64,000 nt of DNA from Shimia abyssi (GCF_003014475.1 NZ_PYGJ01000017.1:1-64000), one strand, 5' to 3'. Shown: positions 53,246 to 62,836, numbered from the stretch's first letter. The notes: generated by a model from the sequence alone, not told the origin. A program made the numbers and translations.

Positions 53246-54391
53246 TTAGATGCATGCTTTAAAAAGGCCCGTGAGGTTTTCGCGGGTCAATTCGATTGGG
53301 TTTCCACCACAGGACGGGTCAATTATCGCGCCTTCGACCAGTTCGGGAATGGCATCAGCGGTCACGCCTAGATCAGAAAGTCGTTTGGGAATGCCAAGGC
53401 TGTCGTTGAGGTCATCCACAAAGGCGCGGAAACCGTCAAAACCACCATCTATTCCCAAATAGGCCGCGACCGGCCCAAAGCGATCCGCAATTTCAGACGC
53501 ATTGAATTCAAGCACTGAAGGCATGCACACCGCGTTTGTTGTGCCGTGATGCGTGTTAAACATCGCGCCAACTGGGTGGCTCATCGCGTGGATCGCGCCA
53601 AGCCCTTTTTGAAAGGCGGTGGCACCCATGGCCGCTGCGCTCATCATCTGGGCGCGTGCCTCAATGTCGGTGCCATCGGCATAGGCGCGGGGCAGGTAAT
53701 CCTTGACCAAACGCATCCCTTCGAGCGCGATACCCTGTGACATTGGGTGATAATGCGGGCTGGAATAGGCCTCAACGCAATGCGCAAAGGCGTCAAGCCC
53801 GGTGCCGGAAGTGATGAACTTGGGCATACCAACAGTCAGCTCAGGGTCGCAAATCACGACGGTTGGCAGCACCTTGGGGTGAAAGATGATCTTCTTAACA
53901 TGGGTTTGCGAGTTCGTGATGACACTCGCGCGCCCCACCTCAGAGCCCGTCCCAGCTGTTGTTGGCACGGCGATGATCGGCGCGATGGCATCTGCATCCG
54001 CACGAGTCCACCAATCGCCAATATCCTCGAAATCCCAGACGGCCCGAGTTTGACCGGCCATAAACGCGACCATCTTACCCAAGTCGAGACCGGATCCGCC
54101 GCCGAACGCAATCACACCATCATGACCACCTGCATTGTAGGCGGCCACACCAGCGGCCAAATTCACTTCGTTGGGGTTTGGGTCAACTTCAGAAAAAAGC
54201 GCGCGGCCCAGTCCGGCGGCGTCCAGAACATTCAGTGTGGATTGAGTGACAGGCAGTTCGGCAAGGCCGCGATCTGTCACCAAGAGTGGGCGCTTGATAC
54301 CCGCGTTCGCGCAAGCGTCGGGCAATTCAGAAATTCGACCTGCGCCGAATTTGATTGTTGTGGGATAAGACCAGTTTCCGACAAGTGACAT
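53246..54391 (-). CDS. Iron-containing alcohol dehydrogenase
   Basis: A 381-residue protein of the group III alcohol dehydrogenases. The NAD-binding GGGSGLDLGKMVAFM, IIAVPTTAGTGSEVGRASVI and the iron ligands (Asp in CDPELTV, His in DAFAHCVEAYSSPHYHPMSQ, His in GAIHAMSHPVGAMFNTHHG) are visible. Maleylacetate reductase belongs to the same superfamily, but this sequence has the classical alcohol dehydrogenase blocks. It follows the aldehyde dehydrogenase gene with overlapping stop and start (TGATG), so it more likely oxidises an alcohol to the aldehyde used by that enzyme. Confidence 0.88.
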   Translation of the reverse strand: MSLVGNWSYPTTIKFGAGRISELPDACANAGIKRPLLVTDRGLAELPVTQSTLNVLDAAGLGRALFSEVDPNPNEVNLAAGVAAYNAGGHDGVIAFGGGSGLDLGKMVAFMAGQTRAVWDFEDIGDWWTRADADAIAPIIAVPTTAGTGSEVGRASVITNSQTHVKKIIFHPKVLPTVVICDPELTVGMPKFITSGTGLDAFAHCVEAYSSPHYHPMSQGIALEGMRLVKDYLPRAYADGTDIEARAQMMSAAAMGATAFQKGLGAIHAMSHPVGAMFNTHHGTTNAVCMPSVLEFNASEIADRFGPVAAYLGIDGGFDGFRAFVDDLNDSLGIPKRLSDLGVTADAIPELVEGAIIDPSCGGNPIELTRENLTGLFKACI

Positions 54392-55773
54392 CAGTTGGTG
54401 ACCTTCTTGAGATGGTAGGATTTGGGACGTGTGAGGTTGTGATAGCCGATGACAGAAAGCCCGCCACCTCGACCGGTGTTTTTACAGCCGGTCCAGCAGA
54501 GGCCGGGATCAAGATAATCCGCCCGGTTCATGAACACGGTGCCTGTTTCGATCTGGTCACCTACAGCGGCTGCGCGATCAATGTCTGCGGTCCATAGACT
54601 TGCCGTGAGACCAAATTCGCTGTCATTCATCAGTGCAATGGCCTCTGCATCGCTAGACACTTTCATGATGCCGACAACGGGGCCAAAACTCTCGTCCCGC
54701 ATCACGCGCATTTCATGTGTGACATTTGTCAAAATCTGCGGTGTGAGGTATGCGCCCCCGTCGTCTTTGGCAAATGCTTCGATATGGGCTACTGCCCCGA
54801 CTTCAACCGCTTCGCTGATTTGGGCGCGAACTTCTTGAGCAAAGCGCACATTGGCCATTGGGCCGAGGGTGGTTTCGGGGTCAAGTGGATTGCCCAACTT
54901 GTAACCTTTCACGATCTCAACTGCTTTCGCGACAAATTGGTCGTACAGACTCTCGTGAACGTAAATACGCTCAATTCCGCAGCAACACTGGCCGGAATTA
55001 AACATGGCGCCATCAATGAGAGTATCTACGGCAGCTTCCAGATCGGCGTCTTCCATGACATATCCGGGATCCTTGCCGCCAAGCTCTGTGCTCACGCCGG
55101 TAAATGTGCCTGCCGCTGCACGCTCCATGGTAGCGCCGCCTCCGACCGAGCCCGTGAAATTGATGAAATCAAACGCGTTTTCGGAAATTAACGCACTTGT
55201 TGTGCCGTGATCCAGAAAGGCGTTTTGGAACACCTCCTCTGGTACTCCAGCGCTGTGAAATGCAGCTGTCATGCGTTCGCCAACCAGCAAGGTCTGTGTT
55301 GCATGTTTCAACATAACGGCGTTTCCTGCGATCAACGCTGGGGCAACTGTGTTGATCGCGGTCATGTAGGGGTAGTTCCAAGGCGCCACTACAAAGACAA
55401 CACCATGCGGTACGCGTTTGATATAGCGTCTAAATTTTTCATCTTCACCAACTTGGATGTCCGCAAGCGAGTTTTGTGCAATGTGCGCCATATGCCCTGC
55501 GCGTTCCTCGAACCCGCCAAATTCACCACCATAGCGCACGGGGCGGCCCATCATTTGGGCAAGTTCTGGCACGATTTGGTCATTCATAGCACCGACCACA
55601 GCGACCCCCGCCATGACAAGATCTACACGCTCTTGCAGAGGACGGTCGGCCCATGCCTTTTGTGCCGCGCGCATGGCGGCAATTCTGACCAATGTGGTGT
55701 CCTTGTCCTGTGTGTCCCGTTCAGCAAAAACCGATCCGTCAATCGGTGATACACATGTCAGTTTTCGTCCCAT
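54391..55773 (-). CDS. Aldehyde dehydrogenase
   Basis: A 460-residue NAD(P)-dependent enzyme. The motifs are VFVVAPWNYPYMTAINTVAP, NFTGSVGGGATMERAA, the general base in STELGGKDPGYV, and the nucleophile in FNSGQCCCGIERIYVHE, where three consecutive Cys occur. MRDESFGPVVGIMKV is the late block. The ATG at 55773 follows GGAG; an in-frame ATG at 55833 has no site. Flanked by the glutamine-synthetase-like and alcohol dehydrogenase genes in one operon. Confidence 0.92.
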   Translation of the reverse strand: MGRKLTCVSPIDGSVFAERDTQDKDTTLVRIAAMRAAQKAWADRPLQERVDLVMAGVAVVGAMNDQIVPELAQMMGRPVRYGGEFGGFEERAGHMAHIAQNSLADIQVGEDEKFRRYIKRVPHGVVFVVAPWNYPYMTAINTVAPALIAGNAVMLKHATQTLLVGERMTAAFHSAGVPEEVFQNAFLDHGTTSALISENAFDFINFTGSVGGGATMERAAAGTFTGVSTELGGKDPGYVMEDADLEAAVDTLIDGAMFNSGQCCCGIERIYVHESLYDQFVAKAVEIVKGYKLGNPLDPETTLGPMANVRFAQEVRAQISEAVEVGAVAHIEAFAKDDGGAYLTPQILTNVTHEMRVMRDESFGPVVGIMKVSSDAEAIALMNDSEFGLTASLWTADIDRAAAVGDQIETGTVFMNRADYLDPGLCWTGCKNTGRGGGLSVIGYHNLTRPKSYHLKKVTN

Positions 55774-55879
55774 CTTTTCCACTCCGAATCGACCAAGCCA
55801 AAGGGGCATGCCCTTATGATTTTCAATGTTCAAAAAATACCCAAATCCCGCAGGATCAACGGGTGCTTAGGTTTAGGCT

Positions 55880-57241
55880 TCAAGCCCGTTCAAAACCGCG
55901 TGCTACTTCCCAATCCGTTACAACACGTTCGAATTCTTCAATCTCAACTTCTGCTGCGCGTACATAGTGATCGACCACATCATCGCCCATGGCGGCTCGC
56001 AACATAGCAGATCCATGCAAGGTATGACGCGCGTCAGCAAGTCGATTTGGGATCATTCCGGAGTCGCCCTGGTAGACATCGCCTGTTGCGGGAGCTTGCA
56101 ACTCCAAACCTTCTTCAATACCCGCGATCCCAGCAGCCAACATAGCAGCCATGGCCAGATAGGGGTTCATATCACTGCCGGGAATGCGGCATTCAACACG
56201 CACGGCTTTGGACCCGTTGCCGCACAGGCGATACCCTGCTGTGCGGTTGTCTACTGACCAGATGATACGTGTGGGCGCAAAGGTGCCTTTCATGAAACGT
56301 TTATAGCTGTTGATGTAAGGTGCCATAAAATAGGTGTAATCAGGCGCGTATTTCAACAGTCCTGCCATATAAGATTTCATCAGCGGCGACATGGTCAGCG
56401 GGTCATTTTCGTCGAAGAAGACTGGTTTTCCATCCTGCCAAAGCGATTGATGCACATGGCTTGAACTTCCAACTTTTTCATGGTGCCATTTGGGCAGGAA
56501 CGTCACGGCATGACCCTGCTGCCATGCAATTTCCTTGGTCGCGTGTTTGGCGATTGTATGGAACTCGGCGGTGTCCATTGCAGGAGCATATTTGATGTTG
56601 AGCTCTTCCTGACCGGCTTCGGCCTCTCCCTTAGAGTTCTCAACCGGCAGTCCGGCGTTCCAGAGGTGATTGCGCAAGGGGCGCATCACGTGCTCCTCCT
56701 TGGTAGTCTGCAAAATGTGGTAGTCTTCGTTGTATCCTGAAATCGGCTCCAGATCCCGCCACTGATCTTTGCGGATTTCATCAAAGCTTTTCTCGAACAG
56801 AAAGAATTCCAGCTCTGTCGCCATCATGGCGTCATAGCCCATGTCCTTAAGGCGCTGAACTTGCTTCTTTAATATGGCACGGGGCGAATGAGGCACTTCG
56901 GCATGGGAATGGTGGTCCAGCACGTCGCACAGCACCATTGCTGTACCTTCAAGCCAAGGTAGTGGCCGCAGCGTTGACAGGTCTGGCTTCATGACATAAT
57001 CGCCGTAACCTCCCTCCCAGCTGGTCGAGGCATAACCATCCGGCGTGCCCATTTCGAGATCGGTGGCAAGTAGATAGTTGCAACAATGGGTTTCCTCGTA
57101 GGCGCCGTTTACGAAATGGCCAGCATGGAAACGCTTTCCCATAAGCCGCCCTTGCATGTCGACCAAGCAAACGAGAACAGTATCGATTGTGCCGTCGGCA
57201 ACTTGTTCTTTAAGCGTATCGAAACTCAGAACTTCGCTCAT
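55880..57241 (-). CDS. Glutamine-synthetase-like gamma-glutamyl ligase (PuuA/GlnA4-like)
   Basis: A 453-residue protein of the glutamine synthetase family. Metal sites are in MATELEFFLFEKSFDE and EAGQEELNIKYAPA, the ATP site in HHEKVGSSSHVHQSLW, and the late block is VRVECRIPGSDMNPYLAMAA. It lacks the adenylylation-site region of GlnA. Such proteins join glutamate to an amine (putrescine in PuuA, ethanolamine in GlnA4). AAGGAG lies seven bases before the ATG at 57241. First gene of an operon with an aldehyde and an alcohol dehydrogenase. Confidence 0.9.
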   Translation of the reverse strand: MSEVLSFDTLKEQVADGTIDTVLVCLVDMQGRLMGKRFHAGHFVNGAYEETHCCNYLLATDLEMGTPDGYASTSWEGGYGDYVMKPDLSTLRPLPWLEGTAMVLCDVLDHHSHAEVPHSPRAILKKQVQRLKDMGYDAMMATELEFFLFEKSFDEIRKDQWRDLEPISGYNEDYHILQTTKEEHVMRPLRNHLWNAGLPVENSKGEAEAGQEELNIKYAPAMDTAEFHTIAKHATKEIAWQQGHAVTFLPKWHHEKVGSSSHVHQSLWQDGKPVFFDENDPLTMSPLMKSYMAGLLKYAPDYTYFMAPYINSYKRFMKGTFAPTRIIWSVDNRTAGYRLCGNGSKAVRVECRIPGSDMNPYLAMAAMLAAGIAGIEEGLELQAPATGDVYQGDSGMIPNRLADARHTLHGSAMLRAAMGDDVVDHYVRAAEVEIEEFERVVTDWEVARGFERA

Positions 57242-57546
57242 AGGCATTCTCCTTGGTCTATTGTCGTGGCATCGCTGGTGTCTTCGAAAAAACTTGTCCG
57301 CATAACAGCAACGCATTGTGGCAGGCGCAATAGGAGATTCTCAATTTGAGCGAATAAATGTCGTAAAACGTGGGTTTTGGGGTGTTTGGGGGAAGTATGC
57401 GGCTAATTTTACCCACAAAAACACACAAAATTGTTGGATTTGGTCCGAGTTTCGGTCAATTACACGCAACAGTGGCACCGGATTTCGACTAGACCGGCCA
57501 TTCGGCCTTTTCTAAAACTTGCCGCAGGGAACAGGGGAATCGACGC

Positions 57547-59088
57547 ATGAACAATCAGAAGAATGTCCTATTCATCACACTGGACCAAATGCGTGCTGAT
57601 TGCCTGAAAGGGGCGCTGGAGGGGCACGTCGACCTGCCCAACATGCGGGCACTAATGCGCGATGCTGTGGCATTCCAAAACCACTACACGGTTACTGCCC
57701 CCTGCGGCCCCGCAAGGACGTCTTTGTTGACCGGGCAGTATTCGATGAACCACCGTTCTGTTCGCAATGGAACGCCTATGCGGCATGATACGCCTAATAT
57801 TGCCACAGAAATGCGTAAGGCCGGCTACCTTCCCATGCTGTTTGGCTACACGGATACATCTGGCGATCCGCGCATTCATCACCCAAAAGACCCGGCGGTT
57901 CAATCCTACGAAATGCCAATGGCTGGCTTCCATGAAATGGTCGAGATGCGCATGGAGATGTCACATCCTTGGCGCGGTCACTTGGTAAGAAAAGGATACC
58001 AGTTCGACGGGTACGAAAGTATTTACAAACCGGTTAGCGAGGATGGCGGTCCCGGAAGGCTGTGCGACCCGGCGTTTTTTCGGGCCGAGGACAGCGATAC
58101 CGCATTCCTGACGGATCGGTTCTTGGAGACGATGCCGGGATATGAGACTGAAAGCTGGTTTGCCCATCTGACATATATCCGACCGCACTGGCCCCCAATC
58201 GCGCCAGAGCCATACAATCGAATGTATGACCCTGACACTCTACCATTGCCAACTCGGGTGGGTTCGGCGGAAGAGGCGGCAGCGCTACATCCATTTATGG
58301 GGCCAGCGCAGAAAAAGGACTTACCCAGCAAGCCCAATCTGGGGTTTCCGGGTTATGAGGTGAACCATAAATCGACCCAAGAGGCACGTGCGGTATATTT
58401 GGGTTTATTGACAGAGGTGGATCATCACATCGGGAGAGTAATCAAATACCTAAAGTCCAGCGGCCAGTATGAGACGACACTGGTGATAGTAACGTCCGAT
58501 CATGGTGAGATGCTGGGTGATCACTTTGCTTGGGGCAAGCAGTCGGTTTTTGACAAGGCGTATCATATTCCTTTAATTGTAAGGGTTCCTGGGTTGGAGC
58601 ATCGCGCAGGGGCGCTTGTTGATGCTCCAACCGAGTCGATTGATTTGGTTCCAACGGTACTGGAGTGGGTCGGTCAAGAGGTGCCCAATTCAGTTGATGG
58701 CAGTTCATTGTCGCCTTTACTGGAGGGGGAAACCCCCGAAATCTGGAGAAAGTATACGTTTTCTGAGTATGATTTTTATGACGTTGAAACACCTTCGCCG
58801 TGGCACAACGCTTTGGGTTTTGGGGCAACGGAATCCTGCCTGAGCATACTTCGTGATGGGCGTTATTCATTGGTGGAATTTGGTTGCGATCTTCCGACGA
58901 TCTTATTTGACCATGAGTCACGAGGTGAGTTCGAGAACGTTGCGGAAGACGCTGATTACGCCGGGGAAGTCCTGCGCTTGACACGTGCAATGTTGCGCCA
59001 TCGTATGGCACACATGGACCAAACTCTGGCAATGGATCAGATTACAAATAAAGGCCCCATTCGCGAGCTGCGGCATAAGCCAGATTAG
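57547..59088 (+). CDS. Phosphonate monoester hydrolase/phosphodiesterase-type enzyme
   Basis: A 513-residue cytosolic enzyme of the sulfatase superfamily, without a signal peptide. The formylglycine motif is C-G-P-A-R (Cys53) in TAPCGPARTSLLTGQYSMNH; Asp13 and Gln14 (FITLDQMRAD) and VTSDHGEMLGDH are metal ligands. The sequence resembles the rhizobial phosphonate monoester hydrolase along its length (FGYTDTSGDPR, ESIDLVPTVLEW, LRHRMAHMDQTL at the end). Those enzymes cleave phosphonate monoesters and phosphodiesters and, more weakly, sulfate esters. It converges with a DeoR gene six bases away. Confidence 0.88.
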   Translation: MNNQKNVLFITLDQMRADCLKGALEGHVDLPNMRALMRDAVAFQNHYTVTAPCGPARTSLLTGQYSMNHRSVRNGTPMRHDTPNIATEMRKAGYLPMLFGYTDTSGDPRIHHPKDPAVQSYEMPMAGFHEMVEMRMEMSHPWRGHLVRKGYQFDGYESIYKPVSEDGGPGRLCDPAFFRAEDSDTAFLTDRFLETMPGYETESWFAHLTYIRPHWPPIAPEPYNRMYDPDTLPLPTRVGSAEEAAALHPFMGPAQKKDLPSKPNLGFPGYEVNHKSTQEARAVYLGLLTEVDHHIGRVIKYLKSSGQYETTLVIVTSDHGEMLGDHFAWGKQSVFDKAYHIPLIVRVPGLEHRAGALVDAPTESIDLVPTVLEWVGQEVPNSVDGSSLSPLLEGETPEIWRKYTFSEYDFYDVETPSPWHNALGFGATESCLSILRDGRYSLVEFGCDLPTILFDHESRGEFENVAEDADYAGEVLRLTRAMLRHRMAHMDQTLAMDQITNKGPIRELRHKPD

Positions 59089-59094
59089 CCGGAC

Positions 59095-59874
59095 TCAAGC
59101 CACGATTGTTTCTATTTCCCAAGTCTCTAAACGCTTTCGGAATGCTGATTTGACGTCTTGGTCGGTCACTACGATATCAACTGAATTGGGAGGAAACGCG
59201 ACGATGGGTGCGCGCTTACCGAACTTTGCTGTGTCGCAGGCGACTATGGTTCGCTGGGCGCGTGCCGCGACGGTTCGGGCGAGATCCGCTTCGGCAGGTG
59301 CCGCGAGCAAAAAGCCCGAAGTTGGATCGACACCGTCAATCGAAAAGACTGCGGTATCTATGCTGAATCGTTCAACAAATGAGATTGCGTCCTGACCGAA
59401 TGTACCCCCTTCGACAGCTGTAACTTCACCACCCGCAAGGAAGACGCGGTTGCCGTTTTGGCCGGAGAGGGCGTGGGCGGCGTGGAGGCCGTTGGTGATG
59501 ACGGTGAGGTCTTTGTGGTTGGTGAGCGCCTCGGCGACGAAGGCGGTTGTCGACCCGACATCGAGGAAAACGGATGATCCGCCGGGGATGAGCTTGGCAA
59601 CCTCTCGAGCGATTGCGAGTTTCTCTTGCGTGCGTGTACCAAGGCGCATTCCAACAGGGCTAAGCGCTTCTGAGTTCGAGAGGTAAACGCCGCCATGTAC
59701 GCGTTCCACTAATCCGGACTTCGCAAGCGCCTTTACCGTGCGACGCACAGTTTCCTCACTGACTCCAAGAGTTTGAGCCAGCTTCGCTGTGCGAGCAGAG
59801 CCCCCTTGTGTACGCAGGGTCTCCAGCAGTTCAACCTCGCGGTGCGTCGCGTGGGTTTCAGTTTGTTCCGCCAT
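59095..59874 (-). CDS. DeoR-family regulator
   Basis: A 259-residue protein. The DeoR helix-turn-helix is REVELLETLRTQGGSARTAK, LGVSEETVRRTVKALAKSGL, and the sugar-phosphate sensing domain has FLDVGSTTAFVAEALTNHKD, TVITNGLHAAHALSG and FSIDGVDPTSGF. DeoR proteins usually sense phosphorylated sugars or glycerol phosphate. The ATG at 59874 has AGGAG six bases upstream, whereas the one at 59880 abuts it. It is divergent from the ABC importer and convergent with the phosphodiesterase-type gene, so it may sense a product of either. Confidence 0.9.
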   Translation of the reverse strand: MAEQTETHATHREVELLETLRTQGGSARTAKLAQTLGVSEETVRRTVKALAKSGLVERVHGGVYLSNSEALSPVGMRLGTRTQEKLAIAREVAKLIPGGSSVFLDVGSTTAFVAEALTNHKDLTVITNGLHAAHALSGQNGNRVFLAGGEVTAVEGGTFGQDAISFVERFSIDTAVFSIDGVDPTSGFLLAAPAEADLARTVAARAQRTIVACDTAKFGKRAPIVAFPPNSVDIVVTDQDVKSAFRKRLETWEIETIVA

Positions 59875-60752
59875 CTGCATCTCCTGCCACGTCTTGGTTG
59901 CAGTCTATGCGGGGGGCTAATTCAATGTCCATGAGAGGGCGTGAAAAAAGCAGTTTTGACACCTTGGTCGAGCAATATTTCTTGTGCATGTGTCGCGGCC
60001 AACGGGACGTAGTGGCAAATGTTAGTGGCTGTGGGGATCAAAAACCCGGCGTCGGTATTGCGTCGGTATCGTGTCGGTGAGACATTTGTTGCATCCTGGG
60101 ATTAATTTGTCGTGCGCGGGTTTGCGCTTGGTTTGGTTAGGTGGCGCCTAAACTGTGCCAACGTGTGTGAATGTGGGAAAATTGCGCCTTTAGGGGCGTG
60201 GCGATCTCCGGACGCGAAAATGCATCGCATGTTCCGTAGGTGTGTTTGATAGAGAAACCGTTTCGGTAACTTTGGCTCATGTCTCTGATTCTGTGGATCA
60301 ACTGGAGAGAAGCCCGGCGGTTTGGTGCGAGTTCTGGGCGCTTTCGAGGTCATTTGAATCTAAATGCCCAATTTTCCAGAAAGTAGACACAAATATCCAC
60401 AGTAAGCCACAAAACGCTTGAACAACTGGGAGTTTCCGGTTTTTCTGTAGCAAAACAATATAGGGAGATGGAAAACACAGAGTGGTTGCACGGTGTTTAA
60501 GCGGGTGAACCGCAAGGGAATTTCACGAACTACAGAAAAAACCCCTGATAAACGCACAAAAGCCCACTTAAGTTTTACATCACGGTTACAATCGGCAGCT
60601 AAAAAAATCACCGGATCCGCAGGTCAGGTGAAGCGCGCCGTTCCGTGTTCAAGCGCGAGTGTTCGCGCATATTATAGGTGCCTAGTGAGGTGCCGAACAA
60701 TTTTTAAAAGGGCGGATCCAACTGCCATGTCTAAGAACCAACTGGAGGTCTT
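59875..60752. other. Long intergenic region before the peptide-type ABC operon
   Basis: About 880 bases without a convincing gene. It contains three imperfect tandem copies of an 11-base unit at 60049-60081 (GCGTCGGTATT, GCGTCGGTATC, GTGTCGGTGAG). A plus-strand frame at 60493-60756 is basic and has no recognisable domain. The promoter of the ABC operon is probably close to TATTATAGG near 60670. A regulatory RNA is possible but not shown. Confidence 0.4.
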
Positions 60753-62792
60753 ATGAAACGTTATCTACTTTCCGGCGCGGCCATCGCGCTTTTGCCGGCA
60801 GTCGCATGGGCAAACTGCCCGTCGATTTCCGTTGCCGATATGCAAGGTGTCACCGGTGGCGCGTTCCCTCAGCAATACGAGCTGGGTGAGTTCGAAGCGG
60901 CCGCTGGCTGTAAAATGGAATTCTCAGGTAACCCAGACGCCGAAGCGCTGAATGGTGAAATTGTGGGTAACCCTGCATTGCCAGCGCTGGCAGATCGCAT
61001 CCCGGCAGAACCGTTGGTTGTCGTGCCATACGAAAGCGTGGGCACCTATGGCGGCACGCTGGACGTGTTGTCCAACGCCACCGAAGCGGGCACATCAGAT
61101 TTCCTGTCTGTGCGTCACGTGAACCTCGTGCGGTATTCGGACGATCTTCAGACAATCGTTCCAAACGTTGCAAAATCGTGGGCGTGGAACGACGACTTTA
61201 CCCAACTGACATTTACACTGCGTAAAGGCCACAAGTGGTCAGACGGTGCGCCATTTACCAGCGCGGATGTTGCTTTCTGGTACAACGACCTGATGATGGA
61301 CACGAACATCTTTGAAAGCCCCAAAGATTATGTGACCGTTGCTGGCGAGCGTATGACGTTGGAAACACCTGATGATGTGACTGTCATCTTCAATCTGCCT
61401 GCCCCTAAGCCGGGTCTGTTGGCACACTTTGCCACGCACTATGCGCAAGGCTTCCAGCCCAAGCATTTCCTGGGTCAATTCCACCCGGGTATCAATGCAG
61501 ACGCAGATAGCTATGCCCAGTCCATGGGTTTCGAAAACGGCTATGACGCGATCAAAGCCTACTATGGCAACTCGGATTGGACGGACACACCCACACCGAT
61601 GCTGTCGCGCCCCGACGTGGCAGGCGGTCTGCCTAAAGCGACCCACCCGACGCTGGAAAGCCACATCTATGTTGGTGACACCACCGAAGGTCGTCAGCTG
61701 GTGGCAAACCCCTATTTCCACCAAGTGGATGTGACCGGCCAGCAGCTGCCTTATATCAGCAAGCAGGACGAAGTTTATATCAACGACAATGAGGTCCGCA
61801 TCCTCAAAATCGTGAATGGCGAAGTTGACTATAAGTCACAATCTCTGCAACTGGCGTCTGCACCTATCCTGTTGGAAAATCAGGAGAAGGGTGGCTACGA
61901 AGTGCACCTCAAGCCTGAGATCACTATGGGTGCATTTGGGTTTAATGTGACCCACGAAGATTCCGAAAAGCGCAAGGTTTTTGGTGACGTCAAGTTCCGT
62001 GAAGCGATGTCGATTGCGATAAACCGCGACGAGCTAAACGAAGTTGGTTTCTTTGGTCAGGGCACACCGCAGCAATATATCGGTTTCTCGCCCAAGCCCG
62101 GTGGCGTGAACGGCGACTGGCAGACCTACATGACCGAATATGATCCGGCTGGTGCAAATGCCCGTCTGGACGAAATTGGCATGGCCGACACAAATGGCGA
62201 CGGTATCCGCGAATTGCCAAATGGCGATCCGCTGGTGTTGAACCTGAACTTCTCGACCCAAGGTATTGCGGGTCAGACAGTTGAGCTTGTCGCGCAGTAC
62301 TGGCGTGAAGTTGGCGTCGATTCTGTTGTGAAGGAAGTGACACCGGACGAGTATCGTTCGGCGCAATCATCCAACAAGCTGGACGTGTCCATGTGGCGCA
62401 AAGGCCAGCCGTTGGCCATCGTTCTGGGCAACAACGAGCTGTGGGTGCCACCGTTCGAGAACTACTTTGGCAACCGTACAGGTATGCTTTGGGCGGAATG
62501 GGTTGAATCCGGCGGGTCCGCTGGTGTTGAACCACCTGCCTATGTCAAAGCTCTGATGGAGGATATCAACGCGCTGCAATCAGCAGATCAGGCCAGCGAC
62601 GAGTTCGCTGCATTGACCGAGCGCATGGTGAAAAACATGACCGAGAACATGCTGTTTATCGGGACTGTGAATGCACCCGCACCGATGATCCACCACAACA
62701 ATCTGCATAACTTTACCGAAATGCAGACCCATTCGTACGAGTACTATCGGACATATCCTTACCGTGCGACCCAGTGGTGGTTGAGCGAGTAA
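60753..62792 (+). CDS. Peptide/nickel-type ABC transporter substrate-binding protein
   Basis: A 679-residue periplasmic protein of the SBP_bac_5 (DppA/OppA) family, longer than usual by about 130 residues. Signal peptide MKRYLLSGAAIALLPAVAWA is followed by a Cys-containing N-terminal extension (about residues 20-75) that I do not recognise, then GTYGGTLDVL and the core (VPNVAKSWAWNDDFTQLTFT, GHKWSDGAPFTSADVAFWYN). GGAGG precedes the ATG. Roseobacters use such importers for peptides, glycosides or amino-sugar compounds; the substrate is unknown. Confidence 0.92.
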   Translation: MKRYLLSGAAIALLPAVAWANCPSISVADMQGVTGGAFPQQYELGEFEAAAGCKMEFSGNPDAEALNGEIVGNPALPALADRIPAEPLVVVPYESVGTYGGTLDVLSNATEAGTSDFLSVRHVNLVRYSDDLQTIVPNVAKSWAWNDDFTQLTFTLRKGHKWSDGAPFTSADVAFWYNDLMMDTNIFESPKDYVTVAGERMTLETPDDVTVIFNLPAPKPGLLAHFATHYAQGFQPKHFLGQFHPGINADADSYAQSMGFENGYDAIKAYYGNSDWTDTPTPMLSRPDVAGGLPKATHPTLESHIYVGDTTEGRQLVANPYFHQVDVTGQQLPYISKQDEVYINDNEVRILKIVNGEVDYKSQSLQLASAPILLENQEKGGYEVHLKPEITMGAFGFNVTHEDSEKRKVFGDVKFREAMSIAINRDELNEVGFFGQGTPQQYIGFSPKPGGVNGDWQTYMTEYDPAGANARLDEIGMADTNGDGIRELPNGDPLVLNLNFSTQGIAGQTVELVAQYWREVGVDSVVKEVTPDEYRSAQSSNKLDVSMWRKGQPLAIVLGNNELWVPPFENYFGNRTGMLWAEWVESGGSAGVEPPAYVKALMEDINALQSADQASDEFAALTERMVKNMTENMLFIGTVNAPAPMIHHNNLHNFTEMQTHSYEYYRTYPYRATQWWLSE

Positions 62793-62812
62793 GTTCGCGG
62801 TTTTAAACATTG

Positions 62813-62836
62813 TCGCGGGCGGTTTTCTGCCCGCGA
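62813..62836 (+). other. Intercistronic hairpin after the binding-protein gene
   Basis: TCGCGGGC pairs with GCCCGCGA around an eight-base loop, 20 bases after the stop codon. No T run follows. Its place matches the hairpin at 31318-31354 in the sugar ABC operon, and it probably raises binding protein over permease levels. Confidence 0.65.

Noticed and set aside
53246-54391. Reading the iron alcohol dehydrogenase as the maleylacetate reductase of the dioxygenase pathway
   Set aside because: The sequence blocks are of classical group III alcohol dehydrogenases, and the gene is coupled to the aldehyde dehydrogenase on the opposite strand. Not excluded, only less likely.
60280-60410. TGTGGATCA and ATATCCACA, close to DnaA boxes
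   Set aside because: Only two imperfect matches about 110 bases apart, with no AT-rich unwinding element or replication genes, so not an origin.
60493-60756. 87-codon frame before the ABC binding protein
   Set aside because: Basic, low-information sequence ending over the next gene's start, no ribosome binding site and no recognisable domain.
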